A stretch of 64,000 bases of DNA, from contig OZ025249.1 of assembly GCA_964019135.1 (NCBI GenBank), forward strand, positions 36,841,759-36,905,758, given 5' to 3'. This document shows, one piece after another, positions 21,459 through 33,372 of this stretch. This stretch comes from Arenicola marina. Taxonomy: Eukaryota > Annelida > Polychaeta > Arenicolidae. The position numbers and the translations under genes are program-made. The notes beneath the pieces were generated by a model. The model was given only the letters and a program-made list of their open reading frames with translations, was not told where the DNA came from and searched no databases. How positions within the stretch are numbered: the stretch's first letter is position 1; every line of letters starts with the position of its first letter.

Positions 21459-22994
21459 TCAATATAATAGGGCAAGGGTTTCCCGAAAAAGCCGAGCGGC
21501 CAGGTCAACGGCGCAAATCCTTGGCTCTTGCCGGTTGATCGCGGCAGATCGAGGGACGTTGGTCGGGTTTCGGTGCCGCCCCGCAGTGCGTCGCTGTGAG
21601 CGGCGAGCTGGCAGTGCCGTTTCCTGCGGCCGTGCACCAACCGGAGGCTCCCCGTTCGCGTCCGCGGCGTCCTCTCCGTGGTCGTCCCCTTGCTGCGGGA
21701 CCGTGTTTAGGCGGTGAGCCTCTGCCCGCTGCGGTCGTGTTCTGGCGTCGTCGTTAAGCGGGGGTCGCCTGTCTGGTTCCCCGTTTCCGACAGATTGTTC
21801 CGCATCCCCGGGGACAATTGGCGGTGTGGGGTATTGGACTTCCCTGTCCGCATCGCCGTCATCCCGCTCGTCCTCTCCGGTCGGGATGTCAACCACCCGG
21901 TCAGGCTGGGTAACCTCGGCCCGCCGTTCCGGCTTTCCGGCGTCGTCGATAAGCGGGGGTCTCCTAGCCTGCTCCCCGCCCCCGACAGGTTGGCCCGGAC
22001 CAACGTTGACAGGTGGCGGCGCAACAGGCGGTTGGTCTCCCGGCATACGACCCGTGACAGCGACCACGACCGTCTCGTCGTCATCCGACTCGTCAGCGCC
22101 AGGCCCGGGGGGTGGGTCCCCCCGGACGTACTTCGGTTTGACCTGCTTCAGTCTCTTCCCTTCTGGGGCTCTATCGTCTCCGGGACGCTCGCTGTCGTCC
22201 TCCTGTTGAGCCGGTCCAGCACATCGTGTGTTGATCGGCGTCTCCCTTCCACCTCCGCGTGACCTTCTGTTGTTAGTGCAGTTCCGAACCAGGTGGCCCG
22301 ACTTACCGCAGCGGTTACACATCCGCTGGCTCTGTTTAGGGCAGTTGCGCTTCAAGTGGCCTTGCTGGCCGCACCTGTAGCATGCCCCCCTATTGGCCCG
22401 TCTATGAGACGGGCTGTCCCTGACAACGTGACCAGCACGTTTACATCTAAAGCACCTGCCGACACTGGCTCCTGCATACTTCCCGCTAGCTCCCCAGAGG
22501 AAACTGCGTGATGGGTTTACCGTCTTCGTTGAGCCTCCTTCCCCGGTTGTCACCGCCTGGCTCCTTGCGGTGCGGGGTGGTAGTTTTCCGACTGCTTCGC
22601 CATCTGTAGAGATTGACTCTTCCGCCGACAACCCTCTGCCAGGTGGCCAAACTGCCCGCAACGGTAGCAAAGGCGGGTTTCCCGCCGATGCGTCTCTGGG
22701 ACGCCAGGTGGTAGTTTTCCGACTGCTTCGCCATCTGTAAAGATGGACTCTTCCGCCGACAACCCTCTGCCAGGTGGCCAACCTGCCCGCAACGGTAGCA
22801 AAAGCGGGTTTCCCGCCGATGCGTCTCTGGGACGCCAGGTGGCGCCAACAGTCCGTGTGGTCCGACGCTAGGTGTGCCAACACGGCAGCCTGGGTGGCGG
22901 TCATCCGCTGAATAATCTCAGTCAGGCCCAGCAACATCTTCTCTTGACCCCTCAGTGCCGTCACAAATGCGGCGGTCTCGTCATCTGACATCAT
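21459..22994 (-). pseudogene. Degenerate Gag-like zinc-knuckle protein
   Basis: An uninterrupted 511-codon frame starts MMSDDETAAF shortly after the primer-binding site. It holds three CCHC-type knuckles: residues about 181-194 (CFRC..H..D with the last Cys replaced by Ser), 205-218 (CYRCGQQGHLKRNC) and 226-239 (CNRCGKSGHLVRNC). The last two are intact. A long acidic, Pro/Asp-rich tail follows, with no capsid or protease domain. A 131-bp tandem duplication (copies starting at 22581 and 22712) is not a multiple of three. Two further knuckle-encoding segments therefore sit in other frames (for example 22550-22848). The ORF is open only because of a frame change, so the encoded Gag is a broken derivative. 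It is reported as found, with no reconstruction. Confidence 0.75.
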
Positions 22995-23071
22995 CCTTTA
23001 TCTAATCCCCCGGATCACTGCGTCACTAACACCGTGGCTTGCTCCAGATGATCCTGCCGACTGCGCCAAAA

Positions 23072-23294
23072 TGTTGTGGGTGTAAGCTTTGATGACTAAT
23101 GCCTAGTAATGGACCCACGGACACGGTGTGATCTTTCGTTTCTTTATTCGCAGTAATCAATAATCCGGAAGTGTCGTGACCGGGGATAAACCGTAAGCAA
23201 TTCCAGTATTCAAACAGTGTGTCTTCCCTTCGGTTCTTCTGGAGCAAGTCGCGCAGGAACGCGCGGCGGGAGCGAGTCCGCGAATCGCCGCGCA
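23072..23294 (-). repeat. 5' LTR of the Gag-only retrotransposon
   Basis: The right copy of the LTR, 223 bp, at the 5' end when the element is read on the minus strand. The candidate tRNA primer-binding site lies just inside it (about 23051-23068). Confidence 0.85.
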
Positions 23295-24813
23295 AAGGCT
23301 CATGGGAGTCACGCTCAAATAAAATTAGTATTTCTCTAAATACCGAAAACACATTGCCGACCCGGCAACATATGTTTGTCTGAATGTGGTCCGGTCTCGT
23401 TGGATATAACGATGATCGATAGTACGACAGTATATATGTATCGATTCATAAACGTCGGCTGCTTACGGTGCCACTCAAGCTTTTAACCTGGTAGCCGTAT
23501 AAACCTTAAAAATTCTAAGCCGTAATGTAATGCATCGCTCTATCTGGTAAATGTCCCACACGACATTCACATCCCAGCTAGGGCGGCGATTAGTTTTTGC
23601 TAAAGTGACATCCGATATCCTGTAGCAAACAATTGCCATAAATATCGGGGGTGGAATTTAATCCTGCAAGAAAAAAGGCATATTCCATCAGTTTATACTA
23701 AGTCTTACCAATTTCTCTGATTTCCCGATGGGGCCTATATATCGCGTATAGTTTGGCAGTGACATACCACTACAGTTTTGGTTAGCGTAAGAGATAGAAC
23801 CCACAGTTTTCATACTGATATCGCTCCTTTCGCTCTTATTATATCAACATAAAGTGCAGCTAGAGACGTACATTACCAACGATGATTACTAATGTTCTCC
23901 CGCAAAGATGCCATTGCGTCTGGTGCGGCTGAAACAGTTTTCACGATCTGAAGTAAGTGTTGTGTCAGTATGTAACATCCCTGTAACATCGGATCATTGA
24001 TGGAGCCGGTCACGGTTAAAACCCAGACGGAAGATAAATATAAGAATCCGTTCTATACTATATATGTCTCCACCCCGTATGATGAGGGTCTCCACACCGT
24101 TCCTGCAAGACAGAATGCAGCTTGTTTTGTTCAAGCTATTTCCGGTGTTTTAATTTTGAATCTAGATTAGGGAGCATATATTTTCTCTCGCCCGTAATGA
24201 AGGCGTTGACACGATTATATGTTAGCTCCGCCAAATTAATCGATATCAGGACACATCGGTAGTGGAACAACTTCACAAAGAATTTAGCATATTCCTATAT
24301 TTACTAAAATGTAAATCAACTTATATATTTATATATTATCCGGAAATAATATACATATCGAAGATATCGACACCAACTTTCCCGCAGTCGTCCTCTAATG
24401 TTGTTGGTTTACATGCGCAATATTAGCCGATTAGGTCTTAGTTCCATCTCCGAAACCTAGGCCTTGATGGCGGAGCTTGTGGAGCTACTAGATTTCGGAG
24501 ATGGAACTAATTAATTTAGGGCTGTACGCGTAGGCCCACTTGAATTCATGAATGTTTGGGTTTTGAAGCGGCATAAATTTATATCTCCATTAAATAATAC
24601 GTCTGCTGCCTATGGAGCGCCAATTAATTAGCGTATCATCAGTGAAGAAACTTTCTTTGTTTATGATTTTGATTTTTTTGTCAGTGCTATATACGCACCT
24701 CTAGCTGTTTCGCTGTTTAAGCATGGCTGGTTCCCACAGAAGATCGATGAAATAATAATACCTCCTTGTGTGTCGGAAGAGATACTCTTTGTAAAAAGTG
24801 TGTATTCAGCATT
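23295..24813. other. Upstream region of KTI12
   Basis: AT-rich DNA without coding signals. It contains an exact 18-bp inverted repeat, TTAGTTCCATCTCCGAAA (24438-24455) and its complement (24493-24510), with a 37-bp spacer, about 300 bp before the KTI12 start codon. The promoter itself could not be pinned down. Confidence 0.5.
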
Positions 24814-27800
24814 ATGCCATTTGTTTTAATAGTTGGGTTGCCTTCGAGTGGAAAAACAACGCGGGTAAAAGAACTACAGCGATTTGCTGAAAAAGAAGGT
24901 TCCCACACAGTTGTTGTTTTGGGCGACGAAACCGAAAGCGTCGACAAAAACGATGTTTATGCTGGTAATCCTTATATTATCGCTCATTGACTGCATGATC
25001 GGGCACAGTAAATCCTACCGGATGTAAATACAAGAGAATAGGCTTGTCAGCAAAGAGAGTTATTATAGTCTGCAGTTGTCGGCGGTAAACAAACGGACCC
25101 CCCCCCCCCCCCCAACTCATTGGCAAGTGTTTTGCAGGCAAATTGTCAGTGTCAAACACGTCGAACATCTTTCATCAATCGGCCTTTATCTGTTTATGGC
25201 TTTAGACTTAGAGTCAACCTTTGACAAGTGTAAATATCGTTTGACAGTACAGATTCCCCTGAAGTCATTTAGCATGGCATACTTTCGCTCACAGCTGTTG
25301 AGAGAAGCTCACAAGTAAATGGCCTGATTTCCAATCCTTAATCTGTTACTTGACCTGAGACAGTAATTATGCTTCAAATACTATGCGGAATGGCAGAGCA
25401 GCCAATTTGTTCTTGCCACCCCTACCATGGGTGGTGGCGGGTGTTGAAAGAGGGTGAAAGAGACTCAGCCATTCAGCTATTCTGCATAGCTTGCATTTGC
25501 AGCATACAGGCAACCGCCCCTTAAAGTATATTTAGGTGGAGTGGGGCACTGGGGTGGGGTAGTTGAGCTGCGAGCTGTTTAGTCTGGGCCTCAACAATTG
25601 GGTGGCAGCCAGAGGCTGTCGCTTGTTGCTGTATGCACCACCTTGCCAGAGTGACCCAGTACACTAGGGCTGTATACATGTTACAGTTCTTACTGGTTCC
25701 ATTTCCGGTTTAGGTAATTGGGGACCAATAAATAAATATATATTCTTTGAACAAGTGTGAATTATGCTGGTGCCTACCCTCTGTCTGCCATGACTTTAGT
25801 TGCTGAATAACAAATATGCATTGTATAGTCTTAGTGTAAGTAATCGCTATAATAGTCATGCCTCACATTAGATAAACAGTTATAGCAGAGAATAGATATT
25901 TCAAAAAGGCTTGTCACATTAGGGATATGTGTGGGGGCTGTGACTGGCCGGGTTGCATGGCACATGTGCACTTGTATGTATGATCTTACACTGCAGGCTT
26001 TGTGTAATAGTCATGTATGGCTAGAAAGAATAACTAGTCTAGAAAATCATCTGGCCCCACACTATGTAGAAGGCACATTTCAAGCAATTTGTATCATAAT
26101 GTGCTAAAAGCTGAAACAATTGTTCTGGTAGTAAATTTTTCAGCTGGAGATACCTAGCTTCTTATTAAGAGAACATATATACTTCTTAACAGAAAGTATG
26201 TATGTTCTCTTTTAATTAAAATATAAGATATGTAATGGCAGGGGATGGTTTGGTCTCTGGGATTCTCAGTCAGCCCTACATATTCCAGTAGGAAAGGTTT
26301 GACTTACAGTTACACTTTTTCTCTCCTTCTGAAAAGATTATAACCTAGAGCATTACATTAACAGGTCGGATAGCCCAGGGCAACTGAATTTGGTAGAGCA
26401 CTTGTCAGTTTGGTTTGTAGAGGTACAGTTGCATATATGTAATTCTGTCTACTCTAATAATATTAAATCTGTTGGTGTCCATATCCCATAAAGGAGACCT
26501 ATCAGCTTCCTCAAGGAACTAATAAAGAGGCATTGGCGGCAAAGTCGCGAATAGTCAGACGGCTAGTGAGAAATAGTTAAGATGTTGAAAAATGTAAGGC
26601 CTGAAAGAGAAGATTATGTCCTGTTAGATATATAGATCATAAATTGTTGATCTCTGATTTAAAATTATGTAATAACATGCATAACTTTACTTTACAGATG
26701 TCAGGAAGGAAAAAGACTTGAGAGGAACTTTGAAATCTGTTATGCAGAGGTATGTATTTGTGATTCCTGATTTTGTTATGTTGAATTCTATGTATCAATG
26801 CTACACCTAATGTCCGATGGTGACCTATATTATTATAACATATTCACTAATCACCATGTTTCAACAAATTAAGTGTTGACAGACATTTTCACTCTTCATT
26901 TAATTCATAATGGAGTCAATATTTTGAGATTATGCTCACCTCATGCACCTGTTACTATTTCAACTCATCTGTTTCACATGCATGGTGTCTTAAAATCTAT
27001 ACCTTTTTTATTTTTCAGAAAAATGAATAAGGAAGATGTTGTCATTTTGGATTCATTAAATTATATCAAAGGTAGACATCACTATATCATTCTTGTGATG
27101 GATTCACTGGATTCATTCAACATATAATTTGAGTGTATTATTTTATACCATTAAGCTCTTACATTTAATCATCTCAGTGGTATACATTGAGTGTATTTTG
27201 GGAAGGAACATCATACTAATCATGACATTGCTTTATGCCCAAGGATAGAGTTTGGAAAATAAATCATGCTTAAACTATTTTAGCGATATTTGTAATGAAG
27301 CAATTCGAATTGTATTGGCAAAGTTTTGAGGTATTAGATGTTATCTGAAAGCTAGTTTAAGAAATGTGCATGTCCATTTTATGACTGAAGACAATTACTT
27401 CTGTAGTGTTAAGACATGAAGTATGCATATCATTATAATATTGCTAATTTATAATATGTGACACTTGTCAAACTACTGCAAGTCAACTCTCTTTTTTTCA
27501 GGATATCGATATGAACTTTTTTGTGTGATAAAGTCAAGCCAGACTCCACAATGTGTTGTAAGTTGCACTTTTTTTTTCATTATTTAAATTACCGGTAGCT
27601 TTGGTGATGCTAATTTATCATAGTATAATATCAAGTGCATAAGGAAGCACTTTCCCAATTTATGAAAGTGTACATCTCATCATTGTAACAAGTTTCACAA
27701 TAATCTTGGACAACATATCTACCAGTACATGTATTGTACATCTTGTAATGCCTTAATTGCCTCCTCTACTGGTATTTAGCACACCATCAGGGACGAGTGG

Positions 27801-30316
27801 GAAGGGGCGGCGGGGGGGGGGGGGGCTCGAGAGAGGACGAAGTCCAGGTACGGCTTTTAATATATATGCGGCTTTAAAAAGGCAGTTTATGGTTTTATGA
27901 TAACGTTTGCTCGTTCATACTTCAGTATGATAAATATTTCTTCGTTTAACCTTACACAAGAGCTTCAGTGGTACTTTGATCCAACGACTGCTTTTGTGCA
28001 ACGACCGCTCACAGAATTCAGGAAAGGGAGTGGAACCCCTAAACCTTACCCTAACCAAACTCTAAGCTAAGACTACGAGACCCATGACATACTCTTGTCC
28101 CTAAGCACAGTCCAAATTCTATTCCTGTCCGTCCTTAGAACCTTGCAATCGGCTGCTTTAGTTATGTGGTCGTTTATACTCATCACTTCAGCCCTTGCTA
28201 GTCGTGTGTTTTCCTTTTTGTTTTTATATTTTTAACTGTTATAGATTCATTGCGATATCAACCCGGAATTAGCGTCAGAATGGAACAAAGAACGACCGCC
28301 AGCCGAGCAATACAGCCAACAGAAGTAGGTTGTCGCAATCATGTTACCATGTCATGCACGATTGTGAACAAAATCTGCCAAAAACGTGTCTTCTCGGCCA
28401 ATAAACATTTATATGGTGTACCTGTATTGTGATATTTTTCGTATATTGTGGTGCATTTAATATGCCATATTGAGTAACCTGTAAAGGACAACAATGCTGC
28501 GTTTACGTAATTATACAGTTAATGGTGTTATCTGCATATGGCATTGGTATTGTCTTGTCAAACGACAGCCTGGGGGCCCTGGTGATTCGCTTGGAGGCTG
28601 GAGGGGTTATCTGTATGTGACATTGGTATTGTCTTGTCACACGACAGCCTGGGGGCCCTGGTGATTCGCTTGGAGGCTGGAGGGGTTATCTGTATGTGAC
28701 ATTGGTATTATCTTGTCACACGACAGCCTGGGGGCCCTGGTGATTCGCTTGGAGGCTGGAGGTGTTATCTATATGTAACATTGGTATTGTGTTGTCATAC
28801 GACAGCATGGACGCCCTGGTGATTCGCTTGGAGGTTGGAGGTGTTATCTGTATGTAACATTGGTATTGTCTTGTCATACGACAGCATGGACGCCCTGGTT
28901 ATGCGCTTTGAGGCTCCGGAGTCTAAGAATCGCTGGGACTCTCCCTTGTTCGTCGTTCACCCAGAGGATACTCTGCCCTGCCAGGACATCATGGACGCTC
29001 TGTACAAGCGGAAGGCACTGCCACCAAACATGTCCACGTTATCGGTAAGTTTTCACAAACCTCAGGAAAGGCTGGGTTACGCATATATATATATATATTT
29101 AACTTTTCACTGCATATGCGGATAAGTAACTGTATGTGCCAAGCGCTGACGCTGGGGAAAAGGTGCCAATGACGTATTGTATGCCCTTTATACTGTCGTA
29201 AGCTATTAACTATAAGTTCCGAGCACTGAGTGCAATCGTAGGATACTAACGTTTTACCAGTACCTCCCGTCGTAGGTTTATGGAGAACATGTTTATCTTG
29301 ACATTAGTTACTTCCTGTACCGGTCATCATGTTCACATATTATGTGCATCCCTGCTGATTCTATGGTGATACCTCTACCAGTGACAGCAATTTATATTTG
29401 CGATTGTAAGTTTCTGTGACAATTTCCATTGCCCAATGTTTTGCTTTCTCTTTTCAGCAACCCATATCGTCCACAAATTTCATCCATGAGCTGGATAAAA
29501 TGACTCAGGCTGCACTTACGGTGAGTCAGTCTATCATCTGTGTCCGATGTCGTGTTGTTCAGGACCAATTTACATATCTCTCTATGTGAACCTTCTGCTT
29601 TATTCATGGCAAGCATGCTAGGAGGGGGTAAGGTGGCTAGATCAGCAACGTGTGATAACTTCTGTTTACACATTTACAAAGAATCTGGCAGGAAAGCAAT
29701 GCGATATTTCAATGGAACATTTTTATAGGGAGGTAATTCGCATATATTTTCAAGGTGCCTGATATGTGTCTGATGGCAAATTACAGTTAGTTACAAATCA
29801 GGTTTTGAGTGACGATGATTTGGTACAACAGCAGCAAACGCGAATGATGTTGTTTTATCTCTGCTGTTAAGTAACATTTTGAAGCTTAGCTGTTGCCTAT
29901 TATCAAATATGTTATACATATGTAATGACTTTGTTGTTGAAGGTATTAATGGATGCTCAAAAGACAGCGGTGCCGGGAGATAGTGTCAATATACCTGGGG
30001 CAAAAGATAAGGTACGGACACTTTATCATGCATATAACACTGAGGAAATAAATTTTATATCATTATTTAGTAAACGTTGACGGTTACTGACGATAAAGTT
30101 AAGGTTATGTTATGTCTACTCGTTTGCCGTGATAACGTACTATATTCGGCGCTTTGTTGCTGACAGGTGCTGCTGCACAGACATGTAACGCTGGCTGAAC
30201 TACAGCGGGTCCGACGCCAGTATATCTCCTTCGCCAAGACACACCCGGTACAAGACTCGTCTAAAATACCTAATATGTTTGTACAATTTATCAATACCAC
30301 ATTAAATACAGGATAG
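24814..30316 (+). CDS. KTI12: KTI12 homologue (Elongator-associated P-loop protein)
   Basis: KTI12 is a P-loop ATPase related to PSTK. It binds tRNA and supports Elongator in modifying wobble uridines. Nine exons, 24814-24964, 26698-26749, 27019-27071, 27502-27557, 28245-28324, 28885-29044, 29458-29520, 29943-30011 and 30167-30316, join with matched phases and give 277 residues. This is somewhat shorter than yeast (313) or human (354). The Walker A GLPSSGKT is at residues 8-15. DVVILDSLNYIKGYRYELFC is the highly conserved Walker B and switch region. NRWDSPLF is another family signature. The C-terminus carries the tRNA-binding type segment ELQRVRRQYI. The start follows from MPFVLIVGLP matching the family N-terminus. 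AATAAA lies at 30458-30463. Intron 5 contains five exact-period 79-bp copies of its own 3' end plus the exon 6 start. Intron 1 (1.7 kb) has a 17-bp hairpin near 26168-26210. Confidence 0.93.
28519..28913 (+). repeat. 79-bp tandem array containing KTI12 intron 5 acceptor and exon 6 start
   Basis: Five units with an exact 79-bp spacing, marked by CGACAG at 28563, 28642, 28721, 28800 and 28879. The fifth is the real junction, with exon 6 starting at 28885. Each unit carries the intron end (GTATTGTCTTGTCA, then ACGACAG) and a copy of the first exon bases (GCCCTGGTGATTCGCTTGGA or similar). The unit nearest the exon keeps CATGGACGCCC; the three outer units have CCTGGGGGCCC. Confidence 0.95.
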
Positions 30317-30622
30317 TGGCAAATTGTTCATTTTTCTCCAAAACCGAAGAGTTGGTATTATGTGCGATTATGTACGGTTTTAGAACAAGCCAATACCACG
30401 TGACACTGCAGCCGGCTTCCTTCTTCGTATTACCCTTCATCTGACCCGTAAACCGCGAATAAAGAAATGAAAACACGTTGCCGCAATATTTGATTATTTA
30501 GTTCGTTTGAACTTGTGCGACGAGACAGATGCAATCGATACGTGTGTGGCGAAGTTGATAAAATTCAAATATACATTTACATAATGACTTGTTGGCGTTG
30601 GTGACCGCTTCAGTCTTTAGCA
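30317..30622. other. KTI12/METTL24-like convergent 3' region
   Basis: A 306-bp gap between two convergent stop codons, holding the KTI12 poly(A) signal at 30458-30463. Nothing else was recognised. Confidence 0.6.
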
Positions 30623-33084
30623 TTATGATCTTGTGTCTCTCATTGGCGCCACCATATAATTGAGGTTGATATAGTACAGTTCGTAGCAGCACGTGCGCAT
30701 CATACCGGATCGCTTGGATACGTAACGACCGGCGTTGTTAGGGTTGGCATGCCAACGACGAAAACCCAGCGACTCCAGGTTCTGGAGAATACGCCAAAAG
30801 AAGACGAAGTCCGCGGTGTTGGTGACGTCATCCTTCGACCCGACTTCGCGCGTGTGTAACTCAAAGACTAGTTGTTTGACCCATTTGAGCGTCCCGTCGA
30901 TAAACATGGCGTTAATGGCGTCCCACTCCGCGTACTCCACGTCTATCTTCAACACGTCTAGCACCATCTGTGTGGAGAGAAACGTGGCCAAACGTTATAG
31001 GTATACAGAACAGCGCTGAGGTACACATCCGTGTGATTTGGATGTTCTAACTTATTTAAAGTGTGACTGAAGCACGATTCCTGACTGATCGATACATTTG
31101 ACCGATTATGCCAAACGAATACTGAGCATAGTTCAAACCAGAAAGCTGCCGTGGTGTTTTGTATCATGTGGTAGTCTGAATTTACCCAAAAGAAAGCAAT
31201 GAAGTGATTGCATGGATATTGCTAAAGCGTTTTCTGTATAGTTGGATATTATTACTGAAATCGCTATGGTATTCATTTAGGCCTGTACATAAAATCTGGG
31301 AGAAGGGTTTTAGCATATCTTCCAGGTTGGCAAATGTCACGTACCCCAAAATCGCCAGTCATTTGTAGGGTTTCCTTCAAGCTTTTCATCTTCCAGGTTT
31401 TTGGTTGGTGTGGCAGGCCTCTTGTACCGAGACCAATTTGATAGAAGTCTATCTTTTCCGCTGGTATCTTCTTCAGATCTTCTTTAGATAAGCTGTCATA
31501 ATAGTAAAAGGTGGATGGAGATTGGTACCGCCCGCATCAACAAATACAAACAATATGTCATGCTAGTGGGCCTACATAAATGGCCACAGAGTTTGCTTTT
31601 TCAGCTCTCGCGCCATACGTAAAATGTTTTAATAAGGAATTAGCTCAATATTAATTATATTGTTTCTTGATACCGTTGGTGGACACTTGTTAAATTAATA
31701 TGAGCCTGGTTACTTAATTCGCCATGTTTATAAGTCATTATGAAGCAGCTTGTACCTCGGATCAAAGGATCGTACATCACATCCAAAGTCGTCGTGCCCT
31801 GCTTTGTCAAAACTCCAGTCGCCACCAATGCTGAAACATATAGGGTGTCGTCCTGCTCGGTGCAAACGTGTGATTGTTTCGTCAATGCCGATATATATAT
31901 GTATAATTGTATTGTCTTTTACTTGAAAGGGGTATTTTCGTTCCTCGGGAATGGGGTTTTCATTTCACAGTGAACTGGGAATGGTCTATTAGCCGACGGT
32001 CGCGATCAAGGATTTTCATTAATCTTGAACTGGGAATTTTAATATTAAATAACCGTGAATCGTAAAATTGCTAATTTAAATCCTGTGTCCGCCCTTCCTA
32101 TGTACACAATGAGTTAATTCTCCTTTTTAATTCATCGTAACCTGGGAATAAATAAATTTAATCTGCGTGATCTGGGAACACGAAACCCCCTTACCCCCCC
32201 CCCCCCCCCCCCGCCATCCATCGATTAGTTTGTTTATTTATAACCCATAACCTAGAGAATAATCGAAGTATACAATTACCCAAATGAGTAGATCAAACAT
32301 GGCGCAGCCATCAGATATGGCTTAGCCAGACACACGTCCCAACCTCCGTCTCCACGGTTACCAACACGCACGTGATGCGGGCACTTAATCTGGTTACCAC
32401 GGATGTATCTGCAACGATACGGACTCCATTGATAGCTATACACGCGACAGTGGAAAATGACCTGATACGAAGCAAGCATAACGTTCTGTCTTTTTACGTA
32501 AATAACTATGCCGAACGAATACGCAATCTTGCAGAAGAGAAGATCGTCAAGGTGCCTATAATGACCGGAACGCGACATTCTGCAGTGTACAAACAACTAA
32601 GTTACCATTGCGTCTTCTGAATTAGTATTTTTATTTGTACAAATTAAAGTTATGCCCACCCATGGGCGACGAAACATACGCCATTAATTTCGCGACTCTA
32701 TAATGTTCATTTTCACACCCTTGTTGGGGGGACATCTCCCACGACATTCGTGCTTGATGTTACCCACCTATAAAACACCTCTTCAGACTCCCTTCCTGTC
32801 ATGCTGTACGTCATGGGAATATCCGGATCCCGGTCAATGTATTGAAATCCTGGGTAGAGCTGAATGTCTGACCCATTCAACTTGAACCGCGCTGCATTCA
32901 CTGTGCGATTCACATCATCTATCATATGACATCCGTCCTCAGGAAAACAGCCCTTTGAAATATTGGGGGATTTTCCTTCAACTTTGCCAGGGATGTTCAG
33001 TGGTGCCAACTTGGCTCTGTCGTACACAATGATAATTGTGAAAAACAAGCATGTATTCAACAATTGTATGCAGCCAAATAGCAT
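30623..33084 (-). CDS. METTL24-like membrane-anchored methyltransferase-fold protein, copy A
   Basis: Five minus-strand exons, 33084-32768, 32408-32280, 31830-31756, 31492-31345 and 30967-30623, join with consistent phases to give 337 residues. Residues 3-20 (LFGCIQLLNTCLFFTIII) form a type II signal anchor, so the catalytic part should face the Golgi or ER lumen. The domain has the METTL24/Methyltransf_22 landmarks: GDGGWDVCL, LIYSFGIGGDWSFD, FGCDVRSFDP, YQIGLG, VLKIDVEYAEW and RTCCYELYYINL. YSFG with the SFD segment corresponds to the SAM-binding motif I region of FkbM-type enzymes; the actual substrate is unknown. Copy B next door has the same exon plan, with identical 129-bp and 75-bp exons. 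A dispersed repeat sits in the second intron (31925-32213). The family assignment is good; the enzymatic role is only inferred. Confidence 0.85.
31925..32213 (+). mobile_element. Dispersed repeat family, copy B
   Basis: Matches copy A (18960-19275) over most of its length: GAACTGGGAAT boxes, the block TTTTAATATTAAATAACCG, GTCCGCCCTTCC and the terminal poly-C run. It lies in the second intron of METTL24-like copy A, on the opposite strand to the gene. Confidence 0.75.
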
Positions 33085-33372
33085 GACCCGTATTTACACT
33101 TATCAAGATCCATTCATATATATAAATGTATATCCACATGTCTATATTTCGAACTTTTATGACAGGTGAGTCTTTATCAGTTGAATTTATGTAGGTATGT
33201 CCCGGGTTCAAACTACGCCCGATGGCACAAATAAAAACATCGGGGCTTAAATTATTCGATTGATTGCTGAGCCAACGAGATGACTGGGTCCAATTAAGTA
33301 TTATATGTGACTCCAATAGGCCTAGTGCGATATAAATAACTAGTTTAGCGACATCGACTTTAGCAATAGATC

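Larger units (their letters stand above)
21172..23294 (-). mobile_element. Non-autonomous LTR retrotransposon (Gag only)
   Basis: Two direct repeats, 21172-21386 (215 bp) and 23072-23294 (223 bp), start TGTTGTGGGTGTAAGC and end GCCGCGCA, as TG...CA LTRs do. They differ by small indels and a few substitutions. Read on the minus strand, the 5' LTR is followed after three bases by TGGCGCAGTCGGCAGGAT, which would pair with the 3' end of a standard serine tRNA (inference from known tRNA-Ser acceptor and T stems). This primer type is common in Mag-like Ty3/Gypsy elements. A short purine run (TTGGGGTG) precedes the 3' LTR. Only a Gag-like frame is present; no protease, reverse transcriptase, RNase H or integrase fits in 2.1 kb. 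No 5-bp target duplication was found. Confidence 0.85.

Noticed and set aside
21535..22511. Plus-strand ORFs (60, 182, 127, 72 codons) over the retroelement
   Set aside because: Antisense shadows of the GC-rich Gag-like frame; no domain features.
23295..23352. Target-site duplication of the LTR element
   Set aside because: The five bases flanking the two LTRs (ATATG and AAGGC) do not match; either it was lost or the ends are slightly different.
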